NCBI RefSeq assembly: GCF_023065955.2
Contig: NW_026622952.1
Span: 29,498,313-29,562,312, forward strand
DNA: 64,000 nt
Reading direction: 5' to 3'
From: Ursus arctos
Lineage: Eukaryota; Chordata; Mammalia; Carnivora; Ursidae
Under the pieces are notes generated by a model that saw nothing but the letters and a program-made list of their open reading frames with translations, had not been told where the DNA came from and ran no database searches. The position numbers and the translations under genes were made by a program. Shown here in pieces: positions 1-10,985 of the stretch (position 1 is its first letter; every line of letters starts with the position of its first letter).

Positions 1-642
1 CAGAGAGCCTTCAGAAAACCACAGTCCTAGGTCTCCTCGTTCATTTCGACTGAAATGCCTCTTCGCATCTCATTAACTATTTTCTTGTTCTTTCTCTGAG
101 TACGGAAGACTACAATTTAGAACATATTACAGTACCGATTCCAAAATCCTGGGATGCTTTGCTGAAACATTTTTAATTAATGTTAAGTCTTTGTAATTCA
201 TCTTTGCCTGATTTTACTAAGCCTTTCCCTTTACTGTGTCATTCACAGAAACATTCCTGGTAATCTCGAGACAGGTCTCTAGCTGCTGAGCTAAAACTTC
301 ATGGCATGCCAACCTCTTAATTACCACTGCTTTAATATGTTGCCTCATAGTAACAGACTTGATAGCTGAATGACCTTTAAATCGTCAGACATAGTAAGAA
401 GCAAATATAAATCTTTGTTAAACCCACCTCGAGCCTCTCTGAGTTGTTGAAATTTTGCTCTTTATGTGATACTTCATTTCCTAGTGAGACGATGGCTAAT
501 CCTGAATTATCCGAAGTAACTCTGTGTTATTCATTCTATGTATTCACTATCATAGGTGAATAGGTTTGAGTCATATAAAAAGATGTTTCAAATAGTCCAT
601 ATATTATAGGAATACTGCAGAATTAACTCTCTCTCCTCCCAG
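1..642 (+). other. NEIL3: NEIL3 intron 7, 3' part
   Basis: Non-coding sequence ending in a pyrimidine-rich tract (CTCTCTCTCCTCCCAG, AG at 641-642) that forms the acceptor of the next exon. The following exon begins with two bases that complete a split codon, so this is a phase 1 intron. I recognise no repeat in it. The number assumes the ten-exon human gene structure. Confidence 0.8.
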
Positions 643-1063
643 ATTCAGTAATCAAGAATGAAGAACATTCTACTGCCTGTAACAACTTAGTGAAGTATCC
701 TTGTAATAGCTTTGGAAAACCAAGCACAGAACTGAAGATCAACAGGAAAACGGCATTTGGAACTTCAACCCTTGTCTTGGCCGATTTCAGCAATAAACCC
801 GGTGCTTTGGAAAGAAAAACAAGCCAAAACCAGACACTAGATGGAGAATTTCAAAACCCTCCTCTGACTAACGTTTGTTTTCGTGATCCACTGCACCCTT
901 CCGAGGAGAGAGCAAACCATATAACTCAACCATCTAACAAAGTAAACGTATCACCTACGGTCTTCTCTCAGTCTGAATTATTTAGTCCAGCATATAAAAA
1001 ATTGAAAACAGCCCACTCCTCATCACCAGACCTCAAAAGTGGTAACCCTCGAGTTTCTAACAG
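643..1063 (+). CDS. NEIL3: NEIL3 exon 8 (linker between the catalytic half and the GRF fingers)
   Basis: Internal coding exon of the endonuclease VIII-like DNA glycosylase NEIL3, a nuclear enzyme that removes oxidised bases and unhooks interstrand crosslinks at converged replication forks. After two bases completing a split codon the frame reads SVIKNEEHSTACNNLVKYPC and stays open to the splice donor CAG|GTATGA (GT at 1064-1065). It gives about 139 whole codons plus two bases carried into the next exon (phase 2). The segment is rich in Ser, Thr, Asn and Lys, with no domain, as expected for the low-complexity linker before the C-terminal zinc fingers. Stretches such as KINRKTAFGT and SPAYKKLKTA match what I remember of mammalian NEIL3. 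The frame continues about 50 bases into the intron, but the donor and the fit with the next exon fix the end. The catalytic helix-two-turn-helix domain and the NZF finger lie upstream of the window. Confidence 0.93.
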
Positions 1064-3897
1064 GTATGATACTTCTAACCTTGATTTTGAAGGTATTTGC
1101 ATTAAGTTTTAAGAAGGCAGGGAAGTCATCCACTACTAAAGCTGTTGCATTGATTCTGGAAGGTAAATCAAACCCGGAAAGATGATTATGGTAATTTACT
1201 TCCCTTGCTTTCTCTAGCTTACAATGTTAGAGAAGGGAAGAGAATGAAAACAGAACCTTCTATATCTATTTGTAAAAAGTTATTTTATTCTGACTGTAAC
1301 TGTCTACAGTTCAATACAGAATATTTGGAAAATATAAAGAAAAATGTTTAAATCCCCCATAATCCCACCTGATATCAGTCACCACTGTTAGCATTTTTTT
1401 TTTCATATCTCCTTCCAAAAAAAGATAGTTCTCCTAAAAGGGAGACTTACTTATGACAGTTCAGTTAAGTGTCTTCTAAAGAGAGGGGCCAGAGATACTT
1501 TTAGTGACATTTCTGCTAAAGAAAGTGGCTTTATCTCAGTAGCCGTGTGGGATGGTGTTTGTTTCAGCCAATAAGGCCCAAAGAACATGTGTGCTACTTT
1601 TGTATCTGAACTTGAAAAGTTGTCATTTTGATAAGTAAATACTAGCAGACCAGATATGTTTTGAGACTCTGAACTTCACATCTAGAAGTCCCCCCCACCC
1701 CCAACTGCTGTCACCAGAGACACAGCAATGTTAATAAACAATGTCACCCCTTCTCTTAGGATTCTTGGCAGCGTCTAAAACTACCTGTCCACACTACCTT
1801 GCTTAGACCCTTTATCTGGGCTTCCTTGCTCTCGCAGCCTGATACTAGGCTTCCTTCAGAGAGAGACGTTTTTCCACAATTTTTTTCCCAGCCGTTTTTT
1901 TTTCCCCCTTCAGAAAGCAAGTGCTGTCCATCCTGTATTTTCACAATGAAGTGAAGGTAGAGAGTCTTCTTCGAATGGGTCTTTTAGTGCCAGTGGGAGA
2001 CAGCAGAAAAGAGTTGGTGTGTGTGGGATTTAAAGTGATCGTGGCGGGAGTGGGGGTTGTATTATTAGCTTCTCCCCAGATGGACTGTGTCTTTGCTGAG
2101 GGGAAGATTCTCCCCTCAGGCAACAAGAAGGGGGACCAGCTGGGGTACTGTTCCAGACCAGCCTGTGGGAACCGTTGGAGCTTATTTCATAATTCTGAGG
2201 CAGTATTTGGTCAATAGATCCTTTTGTCTCAAGTCTTCCAGCCCAACTCTAAATTTACTGTCAAGTTAGTCTTGATGATTTATCCTTGGCTAATTTCTTT
2301 AAAAAAAATCTTGTTCATAATCATTTATAATAACTGCTTTAACTTTTGTCCATAATACTCAGAAATGACAGACATGTGAATTAAGCTGTGGAGGCCAAGC
2401 ATTTAACTAACTGGATCGGGACACTCCCTTTACACTTTAATCCTAATTAACGCCTAATGAACCCCAATCAAAGGTCATGAAGGAGCTCAGGTCTGGAGCA
2501 TCTATCTGAGTTGGGAAGCTGTCCTATAAGAAAATTCTTCTGTTCTGTAGCTTCAGCGGAAAGAAGTAGATGCGAGCATGTGAGCATTTTAAAGTGTTGT
2601 GGCCTTCCTTGTACCCAGATGAAATATCTTGGCATATTTTTATTTCCTCAGTGCTTTGTAGAAAATCTCAGACAATTTAACTAATGAATTAGGGATTTAA
2701 AAAAACATTAATGTAACCTTAAATTTAAATGATTTCTTCATAAGCCATTAGTAATAGGGTCATGTGATTAATCACAGCACACAACATTACTTAGAAACGC
2801 TGCAGCCTGCATGTGTGTTGAATATAAGAACCCCAGGACTGAGACTCTAAAATCAATCAAGATCAACTAGCAGAATAAATGTCAAGTGATGAAATACATT
2901 CACCCAGCAGCCCTTCTGCACCCAGCTACTTTACAAGGAATAAATTGCAAATTACTGTCATTTATTTCATTTTTCTCCTTGTCTGGCAGCTACAGTGTTC
3001 ATCTTGTGGACAAGATGCCGAGCAGAAGCTCACAACATAATACGATTAAAGCAGGTGGTCCACTCAGAGAATTTATAGCCAGTTTATTTTTTTCTTTAAT
3101 AATTATATGGTAATTAATTCGCTTTTTGTTCTCTTAATTACTGATCTTATCACCACATGATACATACTATGTTGATGAGGCATATTTCCAGATTGGTCTT
3201 TGGATATACTTGAATTTTATCCAGCTACTGGATTATAAATTAGATGGTTGAACCGATTTTTAAGCAGTTCAGAATACTGCTAGAAACAGTTTTAATTCTT
3301 TGATCCAATTATTGCAAATACAGAGCAAAACACTAGGGTGCGTATTCAAAGAACACATGTTTCGGTTAAGGCTTTTCCTGAGCTGAGCAGAGGTTCACTT
3401 GGAGGAGGAAATAAAGCCGGCAGAATCACTGACATTTTCTCCTGTCTGCTAGTCGGGGTTGGCTGAGCTCCACCTCTCACACCGGGAGACACTGACCGCT
3501 TAGGCGCGCTCCCTGTCGCCTTTGCAGTTTTCAGCCCCCAAGGATTTTAGAACCACCTGGGACCATCTAGGATGAGTCACAGAACCTCTGTTTTAGTTCT
3601 TGAATTACCGCTGAGCTGCAAAATCTACATTTAACAACACTGATTAGTTCAAAACATTTTAGGCAGTGTTTTTATTATAAAGAATCACCCTATCTGTAAA
3701 ATAAGTTAAACCATGATCAATTGATCATTGAAAACTATCCGTTTTTAAATTACAGACTTGTACATGGTCATGTGCTCGTTCTTGATGATAGTCTTTATCT
3801 GATCTCTGTTCAGTGTTATTTATTAACAAGTATTTATTGAGAAGCTATTATGCATCAAGCATTGCTCACTTCTAATGACGTTTACTTTACCATGACA
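1064..3897 (+). other. NEIL3: NEIL3 intron 8, first part
   Basis: Intron sequence between exons 8 and 9. I see no exon and no clear repeat. A C-run lies near 1690 and a TTTTTTTTCCCCC tract near 1895-1910. The interval 2640-2800 is AT-rich with several TTAAT/ATTAAT-type motifs and no obvious repeat origin. A 14-bp perfect palindrome, TGATCAATTGATCA, occurs at 3714-3727. A short TATTTATTGAGAAGCTATTATGCATCAAGCA stretch near 3830 resembles the 3' end of an L2-like element in reverse. Confidence 0.6.
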
Positions 3898-4083
3898 GAG
3901 CCAAATCCAGCCCACCACCTGTTTTTATGAAGTTTTATTGGAGCACCTTCCATTCCCATTGGCTGATGTACTTTCTATGTCTGCTTTTTATGCTACACCA
4001 CCAGAGTTGGGTAGTTACAACAGACACTGTTAAGACCCACAAGCTGAAAATATGTGCTATCTGAAAAGATTTGTCAACCCCTG
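3898..4083 (-). mobile_element. hAT-type DNA transposon fossil (non-autonomous)
   Basis: The segment runs from CCAAATCCAGCCCACCACCTG through GTTTTTATGAAGTTTTATTGGA and GAGTTGGGTAGTTACAACAGA to TTTGTCAACCCCTGA. This is the pattern of a common mammalian hAT element whose ends read 'CAGGGGTCGGCAAAC', seen here from the other strand and heavily mutated. No coding capacity. Family name not assigned. Confidence 0.55.
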
Positions 4084-4370
4084 ATCTATTATATTAATAG
4101 GCCACTTATAATCCACTGTTAATATTCAAAATGATGATCCTAGTTATCAAAATAAGTTAAACTATTTTGTATGCTAAGTTTACCTAAGAAAATGCTCTGC
4201 TACATTTTAGAAAGTTTTTAAATAATGATGCAAACAAAGAGGAACCAAGATGTCCTCAATTAATCAGAACATTTAATTATCCTGGATAATGTTTTCTATC
4301 ATAAAATTAAGATTAGCTGTGCATATTTAGAGTTGATGTGATCGCAGGTGGCACCTGTATCTTGGTTACA

Positions 4371-4545
4371 TTAACTCAGTGCCTCACAAGTTAATGTGCA
4401 TATGAATCACCTGGGAATCTTGTTACCATCCAGATTCTAATTCTGCAGGCGATCTGGAGCAGGGTGGGTAATTCGTGTTCTCTGAGGCTCTCCCAGGTAA
4501 TGCTGATGCTTCTGGTCAGCGGACCACACTCTGAGTACTAGGGAC
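4371..4545 (+). mobile_element. MER5A-like hAT fossil
   Basis: Contains the MER5A landmarks in order: CATATGAATCACCTGGGAATCTTG, CAGATTCTAATTCTGCAG, a degraded GGTGGG/GAG block, CCCAGGTAATGCTGATGCT and GGTCAGCGGACCACACTCTGAGTA. It is a non-autonomous hAT-Charlie relic inside the NEIL3 intron, predating carnivores. Confidence 0.75.
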
Positions 4546-4939
4546 AAGATAGCATGTGAATATTTTTGTCTTTCACTTATACCAAGGAGGAAATAGAATG
4601 AAAGACAGGAAATGAGGAACCCAAGGGGGACACTGGGGCCTTTTTTCCCCCACCTTAATCCTCCCTTCCACCTTGCCCCTCCCCAGGAAAGCTTTACTAG
4701 TAAGAGAATTTAAACCTGTCCTGGGTATTTGGAGCCCTGGAGATGTCTAGGTTGAAGCAAATGGGTTAGAAAATGTCCCACTAATTGTTATCTAAGGCAA
4801 CCACTGTCAAAATAATGTAGAAAACTATGTTTACATGTGTGAATCTTTTTCTGTAAGAAAGCATCATTTCACTCCTTTCTATTAATTTTTTTACCTTTTT
4901 ATCTTCCTAACAGTTTTTTTTTTCTTTATCCATTCTTTT

Positions 4940-5815
4940 TTTTTTTTTTTGATGCAGTGTTCTATGATTCTGTATTTGCATATAACACCCAGTGCTCATT
5001 GCAACATGTACCCTCCTTAATACCCATCACCAGGCTAAGCCATTCCCCCACACCCCTCCCCTCTGAAACCCTCAGATTGTTTCCCAGAGTCCATAGTCTC
5101 TCATGTTTCATCTCCCCCTCTGATTCCCCCCCTTCAGTTTTCCCTTCCTTCTCCTAAAGTCCTCTGTGCTATTCCTTGTGTTCCACATATGAGTGAAATC
5201 ATATGATAATTACCTTTCTCTGCTTGACTTATTTCACTTAGCATAATTCCCTCCAGTTCCATCCATGTTGATGCAAATGGTGGGTATTCATCCTTTCTGA
5301 TGGCTGAGTGATATTCCATCGTATATATGGACCACATCTTCTTTATCCATTCGTCTGTTGAAGGGCATCTCGGCTCCTTCCACAGGTTGGCTATTGTGGA
5401 CATTGCTGCTATGAACACTGGGGTGCACATGCCCCTTCTTTTCACTACATCTGTATCTTTGGGGTAAATACCCAGTAGTGCAATTGCTGGGTCATAGGGT
5501 AGCTCTATTTTTAACTTTTTGAGGAACCTCCACACTGTTTTCCAAAGTGGCTATACCAACTTGCATTCCCACCAACAGTGTAAGAGGTTTCCCCTTTCTT
5601 CACATCATCACCAATGTTTGCTGTTTCCTGCCTTGTCAGTTTTTGCCATTCTAACTGGTGTAAGGTAGTATCTCAGTGTGATTTTGATTTGAATTTCCCT
5701 GATGGCTAATGATGTTGAACATTTTTTCATGTGTCTGTTAGCCATTTGTATGTCTTCTTTGGAGAAGTGTCTGTTCACGTCTTCTGCACAGTTTTTGACT
5801 TGATTATTCCAAACC
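4940..5815 (-). pseudogene. L1 ORF2 3' segment, broken
   Basis: Minus-strand translation of 5535-5180 gives the L1 ORF2 C-terminal signature [20 protein letters not shown], then YPKDTDVVKRRG, and further on STDEWIKKMWSIYTMEYHSA and ISQAEKGNYHMISLICGTQG. Upstream, 5800-5608 gives [20 protein letters not shown] and [20 protein letters not shown]. The two blocks are in different frames with a stop between them, so the reading frame is broken. Below 5160 comes a 3' UTR-like stretch with GC-rich blocks ending at the T-run. Confidence 0.9.
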
Positions 5816-7135
5816 TCATTCAAAAAAGTAGAAAAATCCCGAATATACAAGCTAACCTTACATCTAAAAGGAACTGGAGAAAGAACAGCAACTGAAACCT
5901 AAACCAAGCAGGAGAAGAGAGATAATAAAGATTAGAGCAGAGATCAATGAATTAGAAACCAGAAATATAGTGGAGCAGATCAATGAAACTAGAAGCTGGT
6001 TCTTTGAAAGAATTAATAAGATCAATAAACCACTGGCTAGACTTACTCAAAAGAGAAAGGACCCAAATTAATGAAATTATTAATGAAAGGGGAGAGATCA
6101 CTACTAACACCAAGGAAATAGAAACAATTATTAGAAATTATTATCAGCAACAATATGCCAGTAAATTAAGCAACCTGGAAGAAAGGGATGCCTTCCTGGA
6201 AACCTATAAACTATCAAGACTGAAACAGGAGAAATTGACAATGTGAATAGACCAATAACCAGTAACGAAATTGAAGCAGTGATCAAAAACCTTCCAAGAA
6301 AAACAAGAGTCCAGGGCCTGATAGATTCCCTGGGGAATTCTACCAAGCATTCAAAGAAGAAATAATACCTATTCTCCTGAAGCTGTTTCAAAAAATAGAA
6401 ACAGAAGGCAAACTTCCAAACTCGTTCTATGAGGCCAGCATTACCTTGATCCCAAAACCAGGCAAAGACCCCATCCAAAAGGAGAATTACAGACCAATAT
6501 CCCTGATGAACATGGATGCCAAAATTCTCAACAAGATCCTAGCTAATAGGATCCAACAGTATATTAAAAGGATATCCATCATGATCAAGTGGGATTCATC
6601 CCTGGGATGCAACAGTGGCTCAACATTCGCAAATCAACCAATTTGACAGAACACATTAATAAAAGAAGAGGCAAGAATCACATGATCCTCTCAATTGATG
6701 CAGAAAAAGCATTTGACAAAATACAACATCCTTTCCTGATTAAAACTCTTCAGAGTGTAGGGATAGAGGGAACATTCCTCAATTTCATAAAAAACCATCT
6801 ATGAAAAGCCCACAGCGAATATTATTCTCAATGGGGAAAACCTGAAAGCCTTTCCCTTAAGATCAGGAACACGACAAGGATGCCCACTCTTGCCATTATT
6901 GTTCAGCATAGTACTAGAAGTCCTTGCAACAGCAATCAGACAACAAAAAGGAATAAAAGGCATTCAGATTAGTAAAGAAGAAGTCAAACTCACTCTCTTC
7001 TCAGATGACATGATACTTTATGTGGAAAACCCAAAAGACTCCACCCCCGAATTACTAGAACTCATACAGCAATTCAGCAACATGGCAGGATACGAAATTA
7101 ATACACAGAAATCAGTTGCTTTTCTATACATTAAC
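5816..7135 (+). pseudogene. L1 ORF2 reverse transcriptase segment, inverted and broken
   Basis: Plus-strand frames give L1 ORF2 blocks in order: [20 protein letters not shown] near 5980-6040, [20 protein letters not shown] near 6486-6545, [20 protein letters not shown] near 6681-6740, and [20 protein letters not shown] near 7000-7060. The last corresponds to the FADD catalytic motif with Ala changed to Ser. A deletion follows RIQQYIKRI near 6575, where the frame jumps to [12 protein letters not shown]. Several frameshifts separate the blocks. The match ends near 7135 after VAFLYINS. Confidence 0.9.
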
Positions 7136-7144
7136 AGTTTTTTT

Positions 7145-8719
7145 AAAAGCACATTTATGATCCCCTTGCTTTGGTTTTGACATTTCTTGACTTCTCTACA
7201 ACCATCTACATATTCAGCGTCTCTCTAAGTTGAAGTTTTAATATCCCCTCCTCTCTTGGAAGGGGCATTGGTGAAATGGAGGGAGTGTGGAAAAGCAAGG
7301 CCTGGTGCCTTCTGGCTTTGCTCTTTTGGGATGGTATTACCTGTTACTCTAAAATACCGGCTACTGTCCCTCACCCCGAAGAAGGTAGCCACAAAACAGT
7401 TGCTGGCAAAATATTTAACTAAAGTGATTTCCGTAGTTATACCTGCTGTATGACCAGCTTCAGAAACTACCCTCAGAATATTTGAGTTAATTTAAAGCAA
7501 TGTATTTAAGCATCTGTGTTCTGAGTGATTTTAAACCAAGTTCACCACAAATAAAAGACCTCATATGTCAGATATATTTCAATAAAACTGGAAAGAAAAA
7601 AATACCTCACACTCTGAGCATTTCAATTACATATGATACCTCGAGGCATCATAGGAACAAGTATATGAAGAATGGAGTTTAGGAAGCAAGAAAAAGGGGA
7701 AGTATTTATGATTTTTAAAGGATTTTTAAAAATTATTTAAGAGTGATATTTTATTCCATCCTAGAAATTATTTAATAATGATAACCAAAACAAATGAGAA
7801 AGGATGAATTTTTTACCATTAAAAAATTTTAAAATAAGGATATTAAGGGGAAGGACTTCTGTTTTTTATTAATGTGAGCTCTTTTTCTCTTCAACTGGTT
7901 ATTAAAAAGACTAATTCTTATAAAGGCATTATTAAAAATACACAAAATATAAAAAAAACTTAATCATGAAGCTCCTTTTCCAAGGAAAAATTCTGCTTTT
8001 CCAGCTAACAGTAGAAGTCCGGCTTCTGACCTTTGTCCACTGTGTGCGGGAATAACCTGCAGATACTCTTGATCCTAATTGTGGGGGAGAATAAAGCTTC
8101 CCTTGTAGCTTTACAAAACACACATTTCTGCTCTGCCAGGTGGACTGTGCCTTGCTGAAGTATGATTTCCGCTATTGTAGTAGCCTTGATCAAAGAAAAG
8201 CATAGGAAATTGTCTTTAAAGTGGACAATAGAAAGGGTGATCTCTTTGGCCTTGTCAGAGCCATCGATGAGAGTTTGCTACCAATAAGAAAATAATTAGA
8301 GAAGACTGTCATTCTAGTTTCTTCAGGGGGCGGGGAGCAGTGGGCTTGAGAATATTTTAGAGGAAATAAAAGGGGCTACACTGTAATCCTGAGTAAGGGA
8401 AGAACTGGATACCACAAATGAAAAGTAAGTTAAGTGGATGTCCTAGGTGCACATTTCAGCTGTTTTTATTCTTTAGAAATTTTAATTCTGTGCTTTGGGT
8501 TCATAGGTAGGTTTGGAAGTGGATTAGGATTACCTGGGAAAACCAAGAATTAAAAAGATGTCGCAGTGTGTGTGATGACCTACAGTTGACCATGGTCCAC
8601 TATTTGGTACCGCGTCTTGGTACAAACAATTCTAACGCGGCAGGATGATGGGGTGAGGTAGTGGGAATGATCCCTTTAGCGCTGTTACACTGTAGTAACT
8701 TTGTAACCTGTCATTTCAG
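7145..8719 (+). other. NEIL3: NEIL3 intron 8, last part
   Basis: Unique-looking intron sequence. Around 7680-7990 it is AT-rich with short inverted A/T runs. I see no repeat with confidence and no exon. It ends in TTTGTAACCTGTCATTTCAG, the acceptor of exon 9 (AG at 8718-8719). Confidence 0.6.
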
Positions 8720-8894
8720 TGAACTTGGAATTAATATGACAGATGGTACTTGCGCATTATATGCTGACAGTCCTCGCTGCAGTAAACACAACCGCCTATG
8801 TGTTCTCCGGGTTGTACGGAAGGATGGCGAAAACAAGGGCAGGCAGTTCTATGCTTGCCCTCTACCTAGAGAAGCACAGTGTGGATTTTTCCAA
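8720..8894 (+). CDS. NEIL3: NEIL3 exon 9 (first GRF zinc finger)
   Basis: Acceptor CATTTCAG at 8712-8719; donor CCAA|GTACGTGTAAG with GT at 8895-8896. The first base completes the codon split by the previous intron (AG+T, Ser), after which the frame reads ELGINMTDG, then SPRCSKHNRLCVLRVVRKDG, then NKGRQFYACPLPREAQCGFF and a final Gln. This is a complete GRF zinc finger: zinc ligands Cys and His in CSKH, then the two Cys in ACPLPREAQC. The family uses this finger to bind single-stranded DNA; in NEIL3 the tandem fingers sit at the C-terminus. The exon ends on a whole codon (phase 0). The last residue is Gln, where I recall Glu in human NEIL3. Read-through past the donor adds only intron-derived residues. 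Confidence 0.96.
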
Positions 8895-8965
8895 GTACGT
8901 GTAAGATTTTTCAAGCTTGCTCTAGTGTAATTGAATACTTCTGTTATTAAAATGTAATGAATATT

Positions 8966-9119
8966 GGGGCGCCTGGATGGCTCAGTCAGTTCAGCGTCTG
9001 ACTTGATTTTGGCTCAGGTTATGATCTCAGGGTTGCAAGATCGAGCCCCACGTCAGGGCTTAAGATTCTCTTTCTCCCTCTGCGCCTGCTCCCTGCTTCC
9101 CCCACCCCCCAAAAAAAGA
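8966..9119 (+). mobile_element. Can-SINE in NEIL3 intron 9, sense
   Basis: Starts GGGGCGCCTGGATGGCTCAG, has GATCTCAGGGTTGCAAGATCGAGCCCCAC (tRNA B-box region), then a CT-rich part and a short A-run. It is somewhat diverged and its tail is short. No clear target duplication. Confidence 0.9.
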
Positions 9120-10502
9120 GCAATCAATAGCAATCTTTTTTCCAGTTTCATCTTTAAATTTTATTTTCTTTTTCACCTTTAAATTTTAAATAGCCATGTT
9201 GACACTTCAGTTGAAGGCCTGAATGTTGAAGAACTCAAAATTCAAAGAGCTTCATCAAAAAAAGAAAAAGTGATCAAATAATAGCTGTTAGATGATTCTA
9301 ATGTGTCACATGTGTAACCACAAGTGTAGATGTGTTGCCCTTGGTTTATAAAGATAGAAGGGTATTGAGTGATTTACCCAGGTGGCCAATAATCCAAGAT
9401 GTAAACGTGCTCTTCCTAACTTCTGCTACGAAACCCACCCTTGGTTTGTGCATTGGATAGAAGTACACAGGAAACATAGTTTACATGCCGCAGATTTACA
9501 GTAAACTTAGTGAATCTGATTACACAAGTTGGCCCAATAACAATGTAAATAAAGGGCGATTCCTTCCCCCTTTGCTGATCTGTGAGTGTGTCCCTGGAAA
9601 CGAAGATGGGATAGGACCCTAGAATCTGGGGTCCTTCTCCTTCTTCAGTCTCACTTTCTGTGTTTCTCGGGGTGTGAGCCTCTCACTATGCTGAGTGTGA
9701 CTCTAATGTGTAAAGATATGTATTTTTCCCAGTTGTTGTATCTGGTGCTTAACTGAAAAAAAGAAAATACTGATCTGTTTCAGTGCTGGAGCAAAAATTT
9801 TTTTGGTTGGGCTCAGTAAGAGAGAAAGTCTCTGTCTTCAGTGTGGTACCTTCCTAAGGAATTTTCCAGGTCTTAACCCCTGCACAAAATGTAACTCCAT
9901 CCTACTGAACTGACACATTTCCTCCTCAAGGAGTTTTTGTGGATGTAATGGAAAACATATTAGGTAGCAAATTAATAATAATATCACAGCCTGCTCTAAA
10001 GCCCCCTTGAGGTCAAAATTTATAAGAATAATACAAGAAAATCTGCCTAAATTCATCCGTGTAATTCTGTATTGGATTCTTTCTTTTCCTAAGAGATGAA
10101 GGAACTTTAGTATCAAACTCGTAACAAATCTTTGATCTTAATCGTTCTAACTGAAACAGATTGATAGCAGAAACATTGGTGATTGCTTTACATCAAAATT
10201 CTGGTTGTTTTCACATATTTTCAATAAAGAAGAAAGAAAGAACTATAAGCATGCCTTTAGACAAAGAGAAACTCAGAATCATGGCAGTTTTCTGCATAAT
10301 TCAAGCAAATTTGTAGGAGAGATGCTTTTTACAGCCCGTAAGCTTTTTTGAGGGCAAAACTAATGACTTGTGTCAATTTTACAATGTCAGATTAATAGTA
10401 GCAGGGAACGTGGGGTGCACCGATCACATGTACCCAGGCTCAGCCTGTACACATTTCTAACCTGCACCTAAACTTTACAATCCTTCTGTTTTCACCCTGT
10501 AG
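9120..10502 (+). other. NEIL3: NEIL3 intron 9, remainder
   Basis: No exon or clear repeat seen. Ends with CTTCTGTTTTCACCCTGTAG, the acceptor for exon 10 (AG at 10501-10502). The whole intron spans 8895-10502, about 1.6 kb, phase 0. Confidence 0.65.
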
Positions 10503-10685
10503 TGGGCAGATTTGTCCTTCCCATTCTGCAACCATGGCAAACGCTCCATCATGAGAACGGTGTTGAAGATTGGACCTAATAACGGAAAGAATTTTTTTGT
10601 GTGTCCTCTTGGGAAGGCAAAACAGTGCAATTTTTTCCAGTGGGCAGAAAATGGACCGGGAATAAAAATCATTCCAGGGTGCTAA
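10503..10685 (+). CDS. NEIL3: NEIL3 exon 10, coding part (second GRF zinc finger and C-terminus)
   Basis: Begins in frame directly after the acceptor with WADLSFPFCNHGKRSIMRTV, continues through the rest of the finger to CPLGKAKQCNFFQW, and ends AENGPGIKIIPGC followed by TAA at 10683-10685. This is the second GRF finger: Cys and His in CNH, then two Cys in CPLGKAKQC. The FFQW ending parallels the FFQ|W across the preceding splice junction, showing the two fingers as a tandem duplication. The C-terminal GIKIIPGC is as I remember for mammalian NEIL3. The exon gives 60 codons plus stop. Together with exon 9 it encodes an intact pair of fingers, with no frame break, so the gene looks functional as far as the window shows. 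Confidence 0.96.
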   Translation, partial: WADLSFPFCNHGKRSIMRTVLKIGPNNGKNFFVCPLGKAKQCNFFQWAENGPGIKIIPGC

Positions 10686-10985
10686 TGTTTTCTCCTTCTG
10701 TAGAATATCTGGCATTTAATTTCTTCAAACCGTATATAATGTTTAGTCTCCTTTTGTTTAATAGAAAGATTGTAGGATATCTGTGGCACATTTTATAGTT
10801 GTTGCACTATTTGAGAGCTACTCTTTTTTTTTTTTTAATGTGTGCCATCTTTCCACTCTATGGTATTTCTTTTACCTTGATTAAGACTCTAGGTGTTTCA
10901 TCAGATGTACCATATATTCTATTTATCATGTATATATAATGCATTTAGTAATGACAATAAAGTATTTTTAATGTGCTGTTGCTCT
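10686..10985 (+). other. NEIL3: NEIL3 3' UTR
   Basis: Sequence between the stop codon and the likely cleavage site, about 290 bases and AT-rich, with a T-run at 10825-10838. The end is inferred from the polyadenylation signal and the GT/T-rich sequence (TTTTTAATGTGCTGTTGCTCTC) just after it. Confidence 0.75.
10956..10961 (+). promoter_or_regulatory. NEIL3: Polyadenylation signal AATAAA of NEIL3
   Basis: Canonical hexamer in GACAATAAAGTATTTTT, about 270 bases after the stop codon and followed by a GT-rich element at 10970-10985. It is the first canonical hexamer after the stop. Confidence 0.8.

Larger units (their letters stand above)
4908..7144 (-). mobile_element. L1 insertion with inverted 5' half (twin priming), antisense in NEIL3 intron
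   Basis: One LINE-1 insertion made of two ORF2 pieces in opposite orientation. The 3' part lies on the minus strand (about 4940-5815) and ends in a poly(T) tract at 4912-4951. The more 5' part, including the reverse transcriptase core, lies on the plus strand (about 5816-7135). The inner junction is near 5810-5825. The outer flanks share a 13-base match, TAACAGTTTTTTT, at 4908-4920 and 7132-7144, which could be the target duplication, although its T-run makes it weak evidence. Internal sequence between the two pieces is missing, as is usual for twin priming. Stop codons and frameshifts make it inactive. Confidence 0.85.

Noticed and set aside
3714..3727. Perfect 14-bp palindrome TGATCAATTGATCA
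   Set aside because: A single short palindrome in AT-rich intron sequence is expected by chance at this scale; no second copy or context gives it a role.
5134..5535. 133-codon frame that looks like a real protein
   Set aside because: It is the L1 ORF2 C-terminal part of a broken insertion, not a host gene.
8966..9119. tRNA gene candidate (tRNA-like A and B boxes in this and the other SINEs)
   Set aside because: All are Can-SINE copies with CT-rich parts and A-rich tails; none folds as a tRNA with a proper acceptor stem as far as I can judge.
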